From Hydractinia symbiolongicarpus (lineage: Eukaryota > Cnidaria > Hydrozoa > Anthoathecata > Hydractiniidae), in NCBI RefSeq assembly GCF_029227915.1, contig NC_079882.1:10974001-11038000 (forward strand): a stretch of 64,000 bases of DNA. The letters run 5' to 3'. A model generated the notes under the pieces. The model was not told the DNA's origin, did no database searches, and worked only from the letters and a program-made list of their open reading frames with translations. The translations under genes and the position numbers were made by a program. This document shows positions 36,401-46,080 of the stretch, piece by piece (within the stretch, counting starts at the first letter, position 1; each line of letters begins with the position of its first letter).

Positions 36401-37875
36401 TTCCCGTTATCCTTGAGGTTGGCTACTACCTCTCCTTCAGGATTTAACTTGAGAATTCCTAAAGGTGTCGCAGCTTCCCAACCCAGGAGCGATTCAGTGT
36501 GCCGACCTGCGATTATGTAAGCGAAAACTTCACAGGTGGAACCGTTTTTAGCTGCGATTTGGACTCTTGCTCGTCCTTTAACGTCTAAGAGTTTGTCTGT
36601 GCCATATGGTCTCAGCTTTACTTTTGTCCGAACCAATCTTGTTGTATTTTGGAGTTTCTGCTTAAAGTCCTTTTCTGGTATCAGTACCTTTCGACATCCC
36701 GAATCAATTCGCATGGTCATTGGCTGGCCGTTTACCTTCACTTCGGTCTGGTCGTCCTGTTTGTCGGGTAGGTTGGAGCTGGGTTCTGGGATGTTTGATA
36801 CCACTTCCACTCTGCCGGTCAGGCTGTCGTCTGAATCTGAATCTGTGTCAACCGATCGTACTTTCCCTGGACATACTGGGGCGTGGGCGAAGTGGTGCTT
36901 TTTCTTGCACTCGTTGCACTTTTTCCCTTTTGCTGGGCACTTGCCTTGTTTGTGTGCTCGCCTTCGTTCATATCCGCAAAAGTCACACATTTTTCCTTGT
37001 ACTGGGGCTTTCCGTGTTGTCTCCTCTTTTTCTGCCCTGTGCTCTTGCTTGTTTTCCTGTCTGCGACTGATGTAGTTGACGCTTTCTGTTTTCTCTATGG
37101 TTTTGGCTTGAGAGGTAGAGGCTTCTAGTGCTAGTCCGTATTTCACAAAGTCATTGTAATTCGTTCCTTCTGCTAATGCTTGTTTGCGAAGCTTGTGGTT
37201 TGATGTCTGAATTGTCATGGCGTCCCGTGCCGCTCGGTTTGCATCATAATTTTCGAAGTTGCACAATTTTGCCTGGTCCAGGACCTTTGTATACCAATCA
37301 GCAAATCTGGCTTGACCCTGTGGCATTTCACAGAAAAGTTTAAAGACTGGGTATACCTCATTTATCTGACACTTGATGGCTGCTTGTATTTTCCCAATTG
37401 CTTGGTCAAAAGTGTCTGTTTCCAACACTTTGCCTTCATGTTCGAAAAAGTTTATCATTTCATCTCCTCCCCATAACTGTAGAAGAGCTTTCTTTTTTTT
37501 GTCTTCATTGATGTCTTCTGTGTCGAAAACCATACGTGCTCTTTTCACATATTTGTTGAAAGAGTCAAGGGTGGCGCCCGCGTCGTTGGTTTTCTTAAAG
37601 GGCGGCATTGCAGCGTACACGCCCTTTGCGCCCGCCATTCTGCAAATTACTCTTCTGGCGCGCGGGTTGTCGATTTGTTGGGCAATCGAGGCAAATGTTC
37701 GGAAAACGTTGTCGTGGCTGGATGTCTTCGTCGAGACTTGGCTGCTCCTTTTCAGAGTTTTACTGCTGCAAGAACTGGAATTGCTAGTCAAATTCGTCGC
37801 CAAATGATGTGACCAGTGCTTGGAAGTCAGGAGACAGCGAATCAGACAAAGACTACGCGTTGTAGTTAAACACAA
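33409..37875 (-). CDS. Gypsy gag-pol polyprotein
   Basis: The single frame is open for 1488 codons. The likely start is the Met at residue 80 (37638), since the first residues overlap the LTR and leader; that leaves about 1409 residues. Order of domains: gag (about residues 90-290); cysteine/histidine knuckle (CDFCGYERRR to CNECKKKHHF, 297-335); aspartic protease with MRIDSGCRK (Asp391); reverse transcriptase (about 540-760) with FSKLDMRHSFHQ and the IEDDILVFG active site; RNase H-like region with ITDHKPLVTL; zinc-binding HHCC (HEGHQGSTKMK to CHSC); integrase core with SDFKGP, KSDNGPPFNS and GLAENF as DDE; and an acidic, serine-rich C-terminus (SDDDGLSFRRW, DDDDTEDEGSD). No chromodomain or envelope gene is seen. 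Pol in one frame with gag suggests no frameshifting is used. All catalytic motifs look intact. Confidence 0.95.
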   Translation of the reverse strand: MCLTTTRSLCLIRCLLTSKHWSHHLATNLTSNSSSCSSKTLKRSSQVSTKTSSHDNVFRTFASIAQQIDNPRARRVICRMAGAKGVYAAMPPFKKTNDAGATLDSFNKYVKRARMVFDTEDINEDKKKKALLQLWGGDEMINFFEHEGKVLETDTFDQAIGKIQAAIKCQINEVYPVFKLFCEMPQGQARFADWYTKVLDQAKLCNFENYDANRAARDAMTIQTSNHKLRKQALAEGTNYNDFVKYGLALEASTSQAKTIEKTESVNYISRRQENKQEHRAEKEETTRKAPVQGKMCDFCGYERRRAHKQGKCPAKGKKCNECKKKHHFAHAPVCPGKVRSVDTDSDSDDSLTGRVEVVSNIPEPSSNLPDKQDDQTEVKVNGQPMTMRIDSGCRKVLIPEKDFKQKLQNTTRLVRTKVKLRPYGTDKLLDVKGRARVQIAAKNGSTCEVFAYIIAGRHTESLLGWEAATPLGILKLNPEGEVVANLKDNGKDDDRQDETSTSKEIQETLEKHDQLFHGIGKFENTEVNFDIDDSITPIAQRERPIPLAYQPEISQHLKELKENDIIEGPLTSDEDLSWISNVVVTRKPTGKIRMNLDMRHANIAIKDSKFPIPSIHVLRHKLNGATVFSKLDMRHSFHQMLLGKKSRKLTNFYTHEGIHRFRRLVMGATPASQEFHERLRQGIVDLNGVLQIEDDILVFGKDDAEHLANLIATLNRVAKLGITLRKEKCQWGVPEVIFFGYKFNKNGMSADPAKIKAITELTAPSNVNEVKSFLQMCQYNALFMFGDSQTYSDITEPLRNLLRKGAKFEWTTGCEEAFRKLKKGLCSEQVISPWAPDRKTKLVVDRGPKGIAATLYQQDPQSSNWNTVNYSSRALTRTEQRYAAIEGESLAILYGITTNHMYLYGMNFDVITDHKPLVTLYNNPKRQGPARVERHRLKLQAYRFTVKYEKGTSNPADFNSRHPLQRTHADEEEGIEETQFVNAIVSNNVPDALTEHIIQKATNEDTTLSRLKYCILKTGYIPETAKDLAAYRAVFGELSVANQVVLRGTRIVLPQSLQPTVIELAHEGHQGSTKMKQYLRSRVWFPRMDTLVENYAQSCHSCLAATPQTKHQPLLPTELPQGPWRHVASDFKGPIAADFYFLLVIDEYSRFPEVAILDSTGADTVIPQLDRILSTHGIPEKLKSDNGPPFNSNAFQNYAKKRGFKHQPVTPEQPSSNGLAENFMRMLQKVAHTAYMEQEDPKEAVYKYLLSYRATPHSATGKSPAELLFQRKISTTIPHFKLDERNPDVTERERRYKEATATYHDARRNAKVVDLQVGDKVLRPQRKTTVKPPFNPEPLTVVERKGYTITAQADNGKKITRAATKFKKVVNRFPIFNHTSRTQALESDSDDDGLSFRRWRERTADKDEEDRTDPTPVVRDDDAVQDEFRRDTPTPATEDAGESADDDDTEDEGSDTIPYKGSSDEESEDIPVRKRRTPKYLNDYVTS

Positions 37876-37976
37876 GAGCTTATATTTACGTAAGTATCAG
37901 AGCTCGACCATCCACCTCGGTAGTCCGTCTCCAAGTGTCTCTGGGTCTCGCCCACCTATGTACATATATCATAACA
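37805..37976 (-). repeat. 5' LTR of the Gypsy element
   Basis: Second copy of the 172-bp LTR, followed by the ACTAA duplication. In the element's orientation this is the 5' LTR and should hold the promoter. Confidence 0.95.
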
Positions 37977-38290
37977 ACTAATACTTTTTTTATATGTTTT
38001 TCTGTCCATTCGACATCTTTTCAGCACCAATGAAATTTCTAGTCTTTTTTTGTTATGAATAATGCTTTTTGCCCAAATACATAGTCTCTTAATTTACAAT
38101 TCCCGTGTAAAGGGTGAAAAAACCTTTTCCAGTCAATGTAATAAACAGAATTATAAAGATATGTAAAAAATACTACTGCAATATACAAAGTCTAGGTAAA
38201 TAAATAACATAATATCAACAGCTGAAATCCTTAGTTTCATGCAACTCTCCAAGGAGGTTTAACTCTCCAAGAATAAGAATAACATGGAGC

Positions 38291-40126
38291 TCAAACTTTT
38301 CCATAACACTCTCCGTTTATGATATCTTCTATTATGTTTTTACTGAAGTTTTCACTATTATATCTAGATGTGACTGGGAATGTGAACTTCATTACGCATG
38401 TTGATACTATCACTCTTCCCTCACTGCTATGATCAAAATAAGCATCCACTTTCGGTGGTGGAAGAGACAAACAATATTGTCCTGTTAGAAACATGACAAT
38501 GTCCTCAAGTGTGAGGGTTTTTGCTTTTTTGACGGATTCGTCTACCTTGCCATCTTCAACGTCATTCAATGTGAAGGCAATGACACTCTGCGTCTTCTTT
38601 TGGCCGGTTTCGTCGATGAAATTGTGCCAATTATACCAAATATCTTCCTCCACCTCCATTCCCTCACCACTTGAGAAGTGAGGGACAAAGATGGCTTTGA
38701 TATCTTCAGGACAAATGCAATTTTCTCTGTATGTAAAAAATTTCTTTGACACTTCCGGGTACTTCTGAAGAAGCGAAAAAACGTTGTTAGTTTTCAAACC
38801 ATTCTGAAATTGTTGAATTTCTTCCAGTTGCAAGGATATAATAAAATGGTGTGCAACTGTTTTTAAAAATTCGGGTTTCTCATCATAAGAAGGAAATTTA
38901 TTGTACCCATACTCTACTCGCTCTGGGAAATTTCGCACCAGAGTATTATAAGCTACTTCGTCAGTACATTCATTGATTTCAATCAATTTCTGCTTGACAT
39001 CATAATCTGGTATATCCAAATGCGAGCATGTGCAGGATAATAGACCTAAAGAAATTGCAAAAGAATGGAATAAATACAACTGATGGCCTTAAATTACAGT
39101 ACAAAAGCATATTTGCTAAAGGTGTAACACTGGCTATAGCATGGCAATGTATCTAGAATTTTACAATATTGTCTTTATTCAGTTTGGATTAATCCTCCAT
39201 AAAAAATAACTATATAGCAAAAAGTATAACACTATTCATGAATTTTTTTATATTATATACTCACCGAGAACAACATAAACCAGGACACAAATTTGGTGTT
39301 GGGTAATTATACAAAACTGCTGCAGCTACCAACTTTCCAAAATAATAGTACAATCTATCACCGGTTTTTGCTATATCGTGCATGAAGACTGCATTATTTT
39401 CTAATCCGTACAGCAGCTTCCCCTTGGCCTGTCTGTAAAACAATGACATCATCTCTCTTCCTGGGCCAACACCAACACCACCTTCAATCATACCAAAACT
39501 TGTAAATTCCACAGAAATTTTTGTAAGATCTTTGTTTTCAAAGAACAACTTCATTTTCTTCAACATATCAGAAAATACATGTCGTCTTCTGATGGTGAAT
39601 GTATGGGATTTTGTGTTCTCAAATATTTCTCTCAACTGTTGTTAATCATCTTCAAAAGAGGAAGGTTCAAATATTTCTCTGCGCCGTTTACGTAGTCCAA
39701 TTAGGTCAGGCTTTTCTTCTTCAGTATCTGATGAAATTTTAATTTTCTCAGTGTCAATTTTTAAGGAATCCTCAAAATCTTTGTTTTGTTCACAAATCAA
39801 ACAAGTGTCTGTATACGAATGGCTACAGTCGGAACAAATTTTCCTTTTTTCAGCTACTTTCAGTGGGGAAAGTTCCAGTTGATCATCAATATCCTCAAAA
39901 TACGACCTTGTTTTGAGTACAAAGTAAGTTTTCGACGGGTAGAGGCCATTGCTCTTGAAATAATTTGGTAAATTTTCATTGGTAAAAATTTCTTCACCAA
40001 AACTATCACATATTGTTGCTACTACATCAGATTCTTCTTCATTGTAGCTATTTCGTCCAAGTCTGTTTAAATTCAAAAAAGATTTTTTACTTCTTCCCTG
40101 ATGATTTCTTTTAGTACTCCCTCCAT
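38291..40126 (-). pseudogene. HECT-domain ubiquitin ligase-like gene (G2E3-type) carried by the transposon
   Basis: Read on the minus strand. A possible ATG at 40126 (MEGVLKEIIREEV) is out of frame with the next part unless a one-base shift at the A6/T6 runs near 40082-40092 is allowed. The frame from about 40100 reads GRSKKSFLNLNRLGRNSYNE and continues to SSFEDD, then a TAA (39642-39644). The same frame resumes with QQLREIFENTKSHTFTIRRR. The HECT N-lobe follows (VGVGPGREMMSLFY, GKLVAAAVLYNYPTPNLCPG). An intron of about 220 bases leads to the last exon, starting near 39045 (DIPDYDVKQKLIEI). The last exon includes the C-lobe catalytic cysteine (VIVSTCVMKFTFPV) and ends GECYGKV at 38291. The strong GTGAGT donor at 39264 leaves the frame off by one; a weaker upstream GT keeps it. 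A stop, a shift and an uncertain junction suggest early decay. HECT ligases pass ubiquitin from E2 to substrate through that cysteine. Confidence 0.7.
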
Positions 40127-40331
40127 TTTTTTATTTTGTGTTTACCTTGTAACATGCGCATGAAATGTACAAAATACAGACCACGAGACCCACGTGGTCA
40201 TTTGATTAACGTCCCTCGACCCGGTCTTTTTGGCACAGCGCGCAAAAACTGTAGCAGTAACAGTGTGCACTGCAAACAAAGGAAGAGCGCGCACTAACCA
40301 AAGAAGAGCGCACACTGACCAAAGAAGAGCG

Positions 40332-41259
40332 TTGGTTTAAATTGGTTACATTGGTTTAAAATCAACTCACTAAAAGCCAACCCAACCAAATTTCAATTTA
40401 TAATACTAGGTAAAAAAACAAGAGATAAAATCACTCTACCACTTGAATCAGTTACTTTAAATGAGTCTGACCACGTTACACTCCTAGGTATTCAAATTGA
40501 CAATAAATTAAACTTCAATCAACATATAAACAACTTCTACCCGAAGGCAAATTTTAAACTTCATGCATTACGAAGACTACGACCTTATTTATCGCAACCC
40601 AAAGCAAAAATACTCAGCTCAAGCTTTATACAGAGTCAATTTAACTATGCACCCCTTATTTGGATGTTCTGCAGTAAAGCTGCATATAGTAAAATAGAGC
40701 GAGTACATTATAAAACATTGAAGGTTGTATACGATATAGTGAAAGCTGACTATATTGACATTTTAGAAAAATACAAGGACAAATCCATCCACCAACGCCA
40801 CTTAAAAACTTTAGCAATAGAGGTGTTTAAAAGCATTAAGAATCTGAACCCTGAATTCATGTGGTGCCTATTTAGTTTTAACACATACCAATGTGAGCAT
40901 AACCTCCGGAGAGGCCCTTCCTATGGTACAAATTCCATCTTGTATCAAAGTTGTTGGATATGGAATAATCTTCCCCGTGAAATTAAAAATAGTTCAACCA
41001 TTGAAGAGTTCACGGTTAAATTAGCCTGCCAGGATTCTATTTTATGTAATTGTAAAATATGTAAAAAAAATTGATGAAAAAAAAAAGTGTAAAATATGAA
41101 TTGTAAACTTTAATTTATCTTTGCCCAGAATGTTATTTTTCATTGTTATTATTATTATTATTATTTGTTACGTTAGTTGGTTTTTATTAGCGAAAACTAT
41201 CTTGTAAATTTGACCAACGTTAAATAAAGAAACATACATACATACATACATACATACAT
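40332..41259 (+). mobile_element. 5'-truncated LINE retrotransposon
   Basis: An open frame from about 40352 to 41074 gives the C-terminal part of a non-LTR reverse transcriptase: WFKINSLKANPTKFQFIILG, VTLLGIQIDNKLNFNQHI, FNYAPLIWMF, IERVHYKTLKVVY, IWNNLPREIK. It is followed by a 3' tail ending in an (ACAT)n microsatellite (41231-41260), a 3' end style common in CR1/L2-like LINEs. Short AGCG repeats at both edges may be the target duplication. It inserted into the right subterminal repeats of the surrounding DNA transposon. The coding portion has no stop, so it is fairly young, but the first domains are absent. Confidence 0.8.
41145..41166. repeat. (ATT)n microsatellite in LINE 3' region
   Basis: About seven ATT triplets in the LINE 3' untranslated region. 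Confidence 0.85.
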
Positions 41260-41498
41260 AGCGTGCACTAATCAAAGAAGAGCGCGCACTGACTAAAGAA
41301 GAGCGCGCACTAAGCAATGCAAGGCGTAAATGATTGAGAACACCGCGCACAATGTGAGCCTTCAGGGCCATCGTAGAAATTATTTCTAAGTTTCCAACAT
41401 TTTAACGAGATTTCTCCTAATTTTTCATATATTTTTGAGAAAATCTTACCCGATTTCCTCATTATATTCAAGACATTTTTATGGGAGCCCTGATAATT

Positions 41499-43655
41499 CA
41501 TTCTGTGCTATGTACAAACAAAATTATTAACGTAGTATGTATTTGTATTGTTTTTATCATATTTGCCACTTACTCTCCTTTTTGTTGCTCCCTTCTTTTC
41601 TACCTCCCCTCATTCATACCCCCATTCTTTTCCATAGTAATCCCGCTTTTTTATCGAGTTTGTACCGTACCTACGTTCCCCAATATTTCTACCACGTGAC
41701 AGTGTGATTATTTTTTTCTTTCCTCCAAGCTATTTCGAATACATGTGTTTTAGAATTTCAATTCAAAGATGTGGTAGTTGCAGCGTCCATTTAGGTTTTT
41801 ATTTCTTTTTACGTGTCATGTAATTCTGAAACCCGGTTAAATTTTGCTTTTCGCTTAAAATAATACTAACTCAGTTTTATATATTGAAAAATTAGCTCCC
41901 GCCAACAATGATCTCGTTGTACAGAATAAATATGATATACAGCATATTAGTCGTTTTGCCAAGAATCTAAAAATTCTGTGTCACTAAATGTATATATGAT
42001 AATAAATAATTTTTACGTAAATTCTGTAATATGTCATGATTTATAATATATCTATATGAATTACATATCGATAAACATTAATGAGGAAGCTAGATGCTAT
42101 GAACGAAGCAAGTACGGTGAAACTTCTCTAATGTGAACATCGTCTATAATGCGTGAAGTTGATACATCATGGACAAATACTTAGACAACCACGCTACTCT
42201 AAATAAACCTCCATGACGCGGACATGTTTTCTGTGTATTCACTTCTTTTCTACAATAGCTTCGGCAGAATGTTTTTAGTCAATAACAGTTGCAAAACGTT
42301 TTTATCACAATTTAGCTACCGACAAAATGTAACGCAACGTCACGCTTTTGTGAGAAAATTAAAAAGCGCGAAAATATGTTTTTTAAGAAACTTATCGCGA
42401 AAAGGTATTTTAAGTATCAAATTTCTATGTTTTTCCTGCTTTTGCAACAAAAAATTGACATTTAATAGCGTTTTCTAATCCTCCTTTCAAGCTCCAGTTG
42501 AACAATTATTTTTTTGATCGTTTGACCCCGTGTAATACCGAAAGAAGCTATATCACGTCTTTATCGTTAATTTTAAAAAACAATAACATTTTTAAAAGGT
42601 ACAAAATGTGGTTTTAAAAAACGGTATTGGTATTTTCTTCTATCTTCTATTCTTCTCCTGGGCCGTGGAATACATTTCATATGAAAACTGAAAATGCGGA
42701 AGATCAGTAGTAAAAAAAGGTTATGGTATGAATTACAATTTTACTTGTTCAAGGAGTAGCTACATGATAAAAAAAATGTTATTATAGTCCATGGAATAAA
42801 TCTTGCAAGAGAAATAAGCCCAAACTCTAGAACAGGTTAGTTAGACCAAAATTTGTACCCTAATATGCAAGGTGGACTCCCTCTGACTGCCGTACTAAAA
42901 GTAAATTCGATGCTAGAAACATTGATTCGAATAATTAAAGGTGGGGTTCATGCTCGCTTCTGGTGGGTTTATGTTTTAGTAATTACACCACTGTCCATGA
43001 AATTGATAAATTGATCTGAAATAAAATATGGTCAAAAACTTTTGCCAGCATCTAATCAGTAAAAGCGATTGTTGATAAGAGACTATACATTTTATAGAAG
43101 ATTTTATACACTTTTATACGAGACTTTGTACACTTTTATATGAGATTTTAAAAAAATAAAACGAAGCAAGGCTGGATGATGAATTACAAATCTTTTCTAA
43201 CTGCACGAGTTTAATATAAAGAAAACCAGACAAAGCATCGTGATAACTACTAAGTCCAAACTTTGCTTAGAAATGTTTTTGCGCACACAGTCATTTGACT
43301 GCATGCACGAATGGAGTTTGCACAATTGGCGCCAAAGCATATAATGTGAGAACTACAACAAAAATTCCCATCTTAGTCCGTTTTAAAAGCGAAGCTTACA
43401 AAAGTCATTTAGACTGACGATATTTACGAGCTGGGTACAGAATGCTTTCGCTTTGGTTGTGGACGGCTGTTGTAGCTATGTGCGAACAAAGCTGGCTCAT
43501 CATATAGAAAAATATTTACACCTCGAAACATGCGCAAAAAACAGTTACACCTTCACGTGTACGAAGTCTCAAAAATCTAGTAAAAACTGTAGAACAAAAT
43601 CGAAACAAAATAACCCGGTATTTCGTAAAAAAGACGTCTTGATTCATCATCGACT
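41499..43655. other. Intergenic, no gene recognised
   Basis: About 2.1 kb of AT-rich DNA. Frames at 41481-41699, 42224-42478 and 43453-43692 lack recognisable domains. Confidence 0.35.
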
Positions 43656-43661
43656 TCGCAC

Positions 43662-44499
43662 GCTATGGCAGCCCATATGTAGCAATATTTAGTCAACCTA
43701 TATTTGCTTGTGTGATCCATATATTGATATTAAGTGAATTATATGTTCATATTCAGTAAAAAAAATATATATTTATTCACTGAAAAACATATATTTAGTG
43801 AAAAAAATATATACTTAGCGGGAAAACCCCCCGAAACTCTCGTCTGGTCCTCGAATTTTACCGGAATATTATTTTTGTTCTTACCAATGCAAGGGAAAGG
43901 GAAATACCACAATAAACATGGCCGAGCAAGAGATGGAAGGGGCAGAGCGTGCAAATCTAAATGCACTATATGGCGAGATGTTACACTGTTTGCGATGGAG
44001 ATCTTGTGAAAACATATAAAGTTGACGAATCACATCACCAACAGCCTTTCTGCATGTAACATCGTGTTGCAATTCTCCGTAAAAAGTAACTCATTTAGAA
44101 GACCGATGACTGAATCGATGTGTTCCTTTGAAATTTCTGGAGCATTTGCATCGGTTGGGCTGTTTATCTCAATGGATCTCACAACTCGTCAAATAAACCT
44201 TCTCAGTTTAACGACGACGCCATCTTGTTTTTTCTGGCGGTTAAAACACAAGGCAGAAACAAAGGTGACTTACCTGCATTCTGACTGAAAATTTTTACAA
44301 AACACAGACTTTGACGACATATTTGGTTGACCAGATATTTTTGCAATCACTAAATACAAATATTTTTTTGTGAAAATACAAGTCAAATAGGTATATAATT
44401 TCCACTAAATATAAAAAAAAATTTACTAAATACAAATAAATTTCACTAAACTTAAAAATATATTTTTACTGAATATTGCTACATGTGAGATGCCATAGC
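43662..44499. mobile_element. Inverted-repeat DNA element
   Basis: The left end GCTATGGCAGCCCATATGTA (43662), continuing to AGCAATATTTAGT, is mirrored at the right end by ACTGAATATTGCTACATGTG, continuing to AGATGCCATAGC (ending 44499). This gives about 32 bases with a few mismatches. Both subterminal regions are rich in TTCACTAAATATA-like motifs. Inside, short facing frames (43918-44009 on plus, MAEQEMEGAERANLNALYG; 43881-44072 on minus) show no known domain. Probably non-autonomous. Confidence 0.55.
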
Positions 44500-46080
44500 A
44501 CACAACTCCGTACATTCATGGAGTTCATTTAGCACATGGGGTGTCAGCGCAGCAGTGCAAAGAGATCCAGCATTAACACTCGGTTATGCCAATAGCTTTT
44601 TTGGAGTGTAATCAATTTTTAACTTGAAAGCTATGTGCTGAGATCATTATCATGTTCGACTGTTGGGATCTTTTGCATATAGTTTGAAGCGTACAACTTT
44701 TTCCGCGAATATTAAATGTCAACAACTTTGTGTATAAAGATGCTGAATATGATCAACGAATATGTTACGGCGCTTTAACACTGTTTTTCTCGGCATATTT
44801 TTGGGGAGAGTTAATTGGTGATCTGTCTTTAACAGGTGATTTTAAAATTTTCAGTCTATTTTTAGCTACAAAACCAGCTATCAATTCAAGCGCTTTTAAT
44901 TTGTACTAAAAAAATAAATCATGTCATTGAAGGGCGGCCACCCAAGGTAACGGAGAAAACTGATTATAGAAAAATTAAACCTATATTTCTGGTTATATTA
45001 AAGTTATTAAATTTCACAGGTAAAATATTTTGCGAAACAAAGAAATATTTTTCGGGAATCTTTAATTTCGCTCAGGTGGAAAAAATATTTTTCATACGTT
45101 TTAAATTGATGTTAAAATTAAATTCAAGGATATACAAGAAACACCCAAATTATTGTTTTTGTTAAATTTTTGATTTTTGCAAAAAAGGGAGATTTTAGAT
45201 GCAAAGCTTAACTTTCTTAACATGCCGAGCTCTCAAACAATGAATTGTTAACATTTTTTCACAGTGTGATGGTAATAATACACAACGGAGGAGCACGAGA
45301 AACAACTTTTCGATATAAATTCGGAACTAGATGTTAAAAAGTAAAACAGGAGACACCGTTTCACTACTCAAACAGAGTATATTTGAATAGTGTGATTTTT
45401 ATGCGATAAGCTTTAAATGCCGTACCTTTTAGGCTCGAGTGTCGCAACTCGAAAAAAGGTGTTCGATAATTTTTTACGTCTTTCCAGTTTATTATTTTAT
45501 GGCAAAATAACACTATCTGATGAATGGTAGCTGTTGCAAATGTTAAGCGGTAATTCTCGTTGAAATTTTGTACCCGCGAAATGACCTATATAGACTGAAG
45601 TAGGAATTGACAAACCACTGAAATTATATGTTAATATGCTAAACAAAATCTCTATGGTATTTAAGTACATCATTATTAAACGTATGGTTGATTCAGCTGA
45701 TACAAACCAGAAAATTAAGTCATAGAGAAAATCAAAATATTGGAGGACAAGGAATAAATCGAGGTTTATAAATTGAACAATATTTCTCATAAATTAGTTT
45801 AAATAAAAAAATTCGAGTTATTTATGTACAAATAAATAGAAAGTCATAAATTAATTCATAGATATATACAGAATAATTTACAGGATAAGAAAAGAAAAAA
45901 AAAGGATAAAGATTGAAAAAAGCAATCATCAAAATTCCGTGTCAATAATATTCCGTGTCACGTTACATTTCAATTCTGACACTTTTTATCCCACTGATTG
46001 ATCTAGCGGTAACCAAACAAAATCAAAGTTTTACTTTTTTACACTTAAATAACAAATAACTTGAAGAAAAAATCCCTTTT
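44500..46080. other. 3' flank of the Gsx gene, nothing else recognised
   Basis: AT-rich sequence with the presumed 3' untranslated region of the homeobox gene next to 46081. The frame 45497-45790 on the minus strand has no recognisable domain. Confidence 0.35.

Larger units (their letters stand above)
33084..37976 (-). mobile_element. Full-length, young Ty3/Gypsy LTR retrotransposon
   Basis: It is bounded by 172-bp LTRs (33084-33255 and 37805-37976) that read identically. A 5-bp target duplication ACTAA flanks it (33079-33083 and 37977-37981). In the coding (minus) sense the LTR begins TGTTATGATATATGTACATA and ends CACTGGTCACATCA. A purine tract (AGGTGGGGAGAGA) abuts the 3' LTR at 33256-33268. 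The sequence next to the 5' LTR, TTTGGCGACGAATTTGACTA, is in the primer-binding-site position. Identical LTRs and an uninterrupted 4.4 kb coding frame indicate a very recent insertion. It sits in the 3' flank of the transposase gene of the surrounding DNA transposon. Confidence 0.95.
31547..41375. mobile_element. 9.8 kb DNA transposon with integrase-type transposase and HECT gene
   Basis: The termini are 37-bp inverted repeats: TACGATGGCCCTGAAGGCTC then ACATTGTGCGCGGTGTTC at 31547-31583, and the reverse complement at 41339-41375. They are flanked by an exact 6-bp duplication GAAATT (31541-31546 and 41376-41381). Subterminal GAAGAGCGCGCACTGACC-like repeats occur near both ends (31594-31680; 40262-40331; 41261-41325). 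Two gene bodies face away from each other's termini: a DDE integrase-type transposase (31819-33057, +) and a HECT ligase-like gene (38291-40126, -). A Gypsy element and a LINE fragment are later insertions; without them the transposon is about 4 kb. The 6-bp duplication and integrase-like transposase fit the IS3EU group as I remember it. That name needs a library search. Confidence 0.75.
28053..41492. mobile_element. Outer hAT-like element split by nested insertions
   Basis: The left end CAGGGCTCCCAT (28053) and right end ATGGGAGCCCTG (ending 41492) are perfect 12-bp inverted repeats of hAT type (CAGGG...). A 6-bp direct repeat ATAATT flanks both (28047-28052 and 41493-41498). Removing the elements at 28131-31303 and 31547-41375 leaves about 430 bases, the size of a non-autonomous hAT element. 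The full 8-bp duplication expected of hAT is not exact and the repeats are short, so this outer layer is the least certain of the nest. Confidence 0.45.

Noticed and set aside
33494-37807. Many open frames on the plus strand opposite the Gypsy polyprotein
   Set aside because: They mirror the minus-strand coding sequence and have no domains or starts of their own.
40664-41074. Separate 136-residue gene
   Set aside because: The frame is open upstream to about 40352 and is the C-terminal part of a LINE reverse transcriptase.
41168-41371. Frame with MYVCMYVS repeats
   Set aside because: It is the (ACAT)n tail of the LINE read on the other strand, continuing into the transposon terminus.
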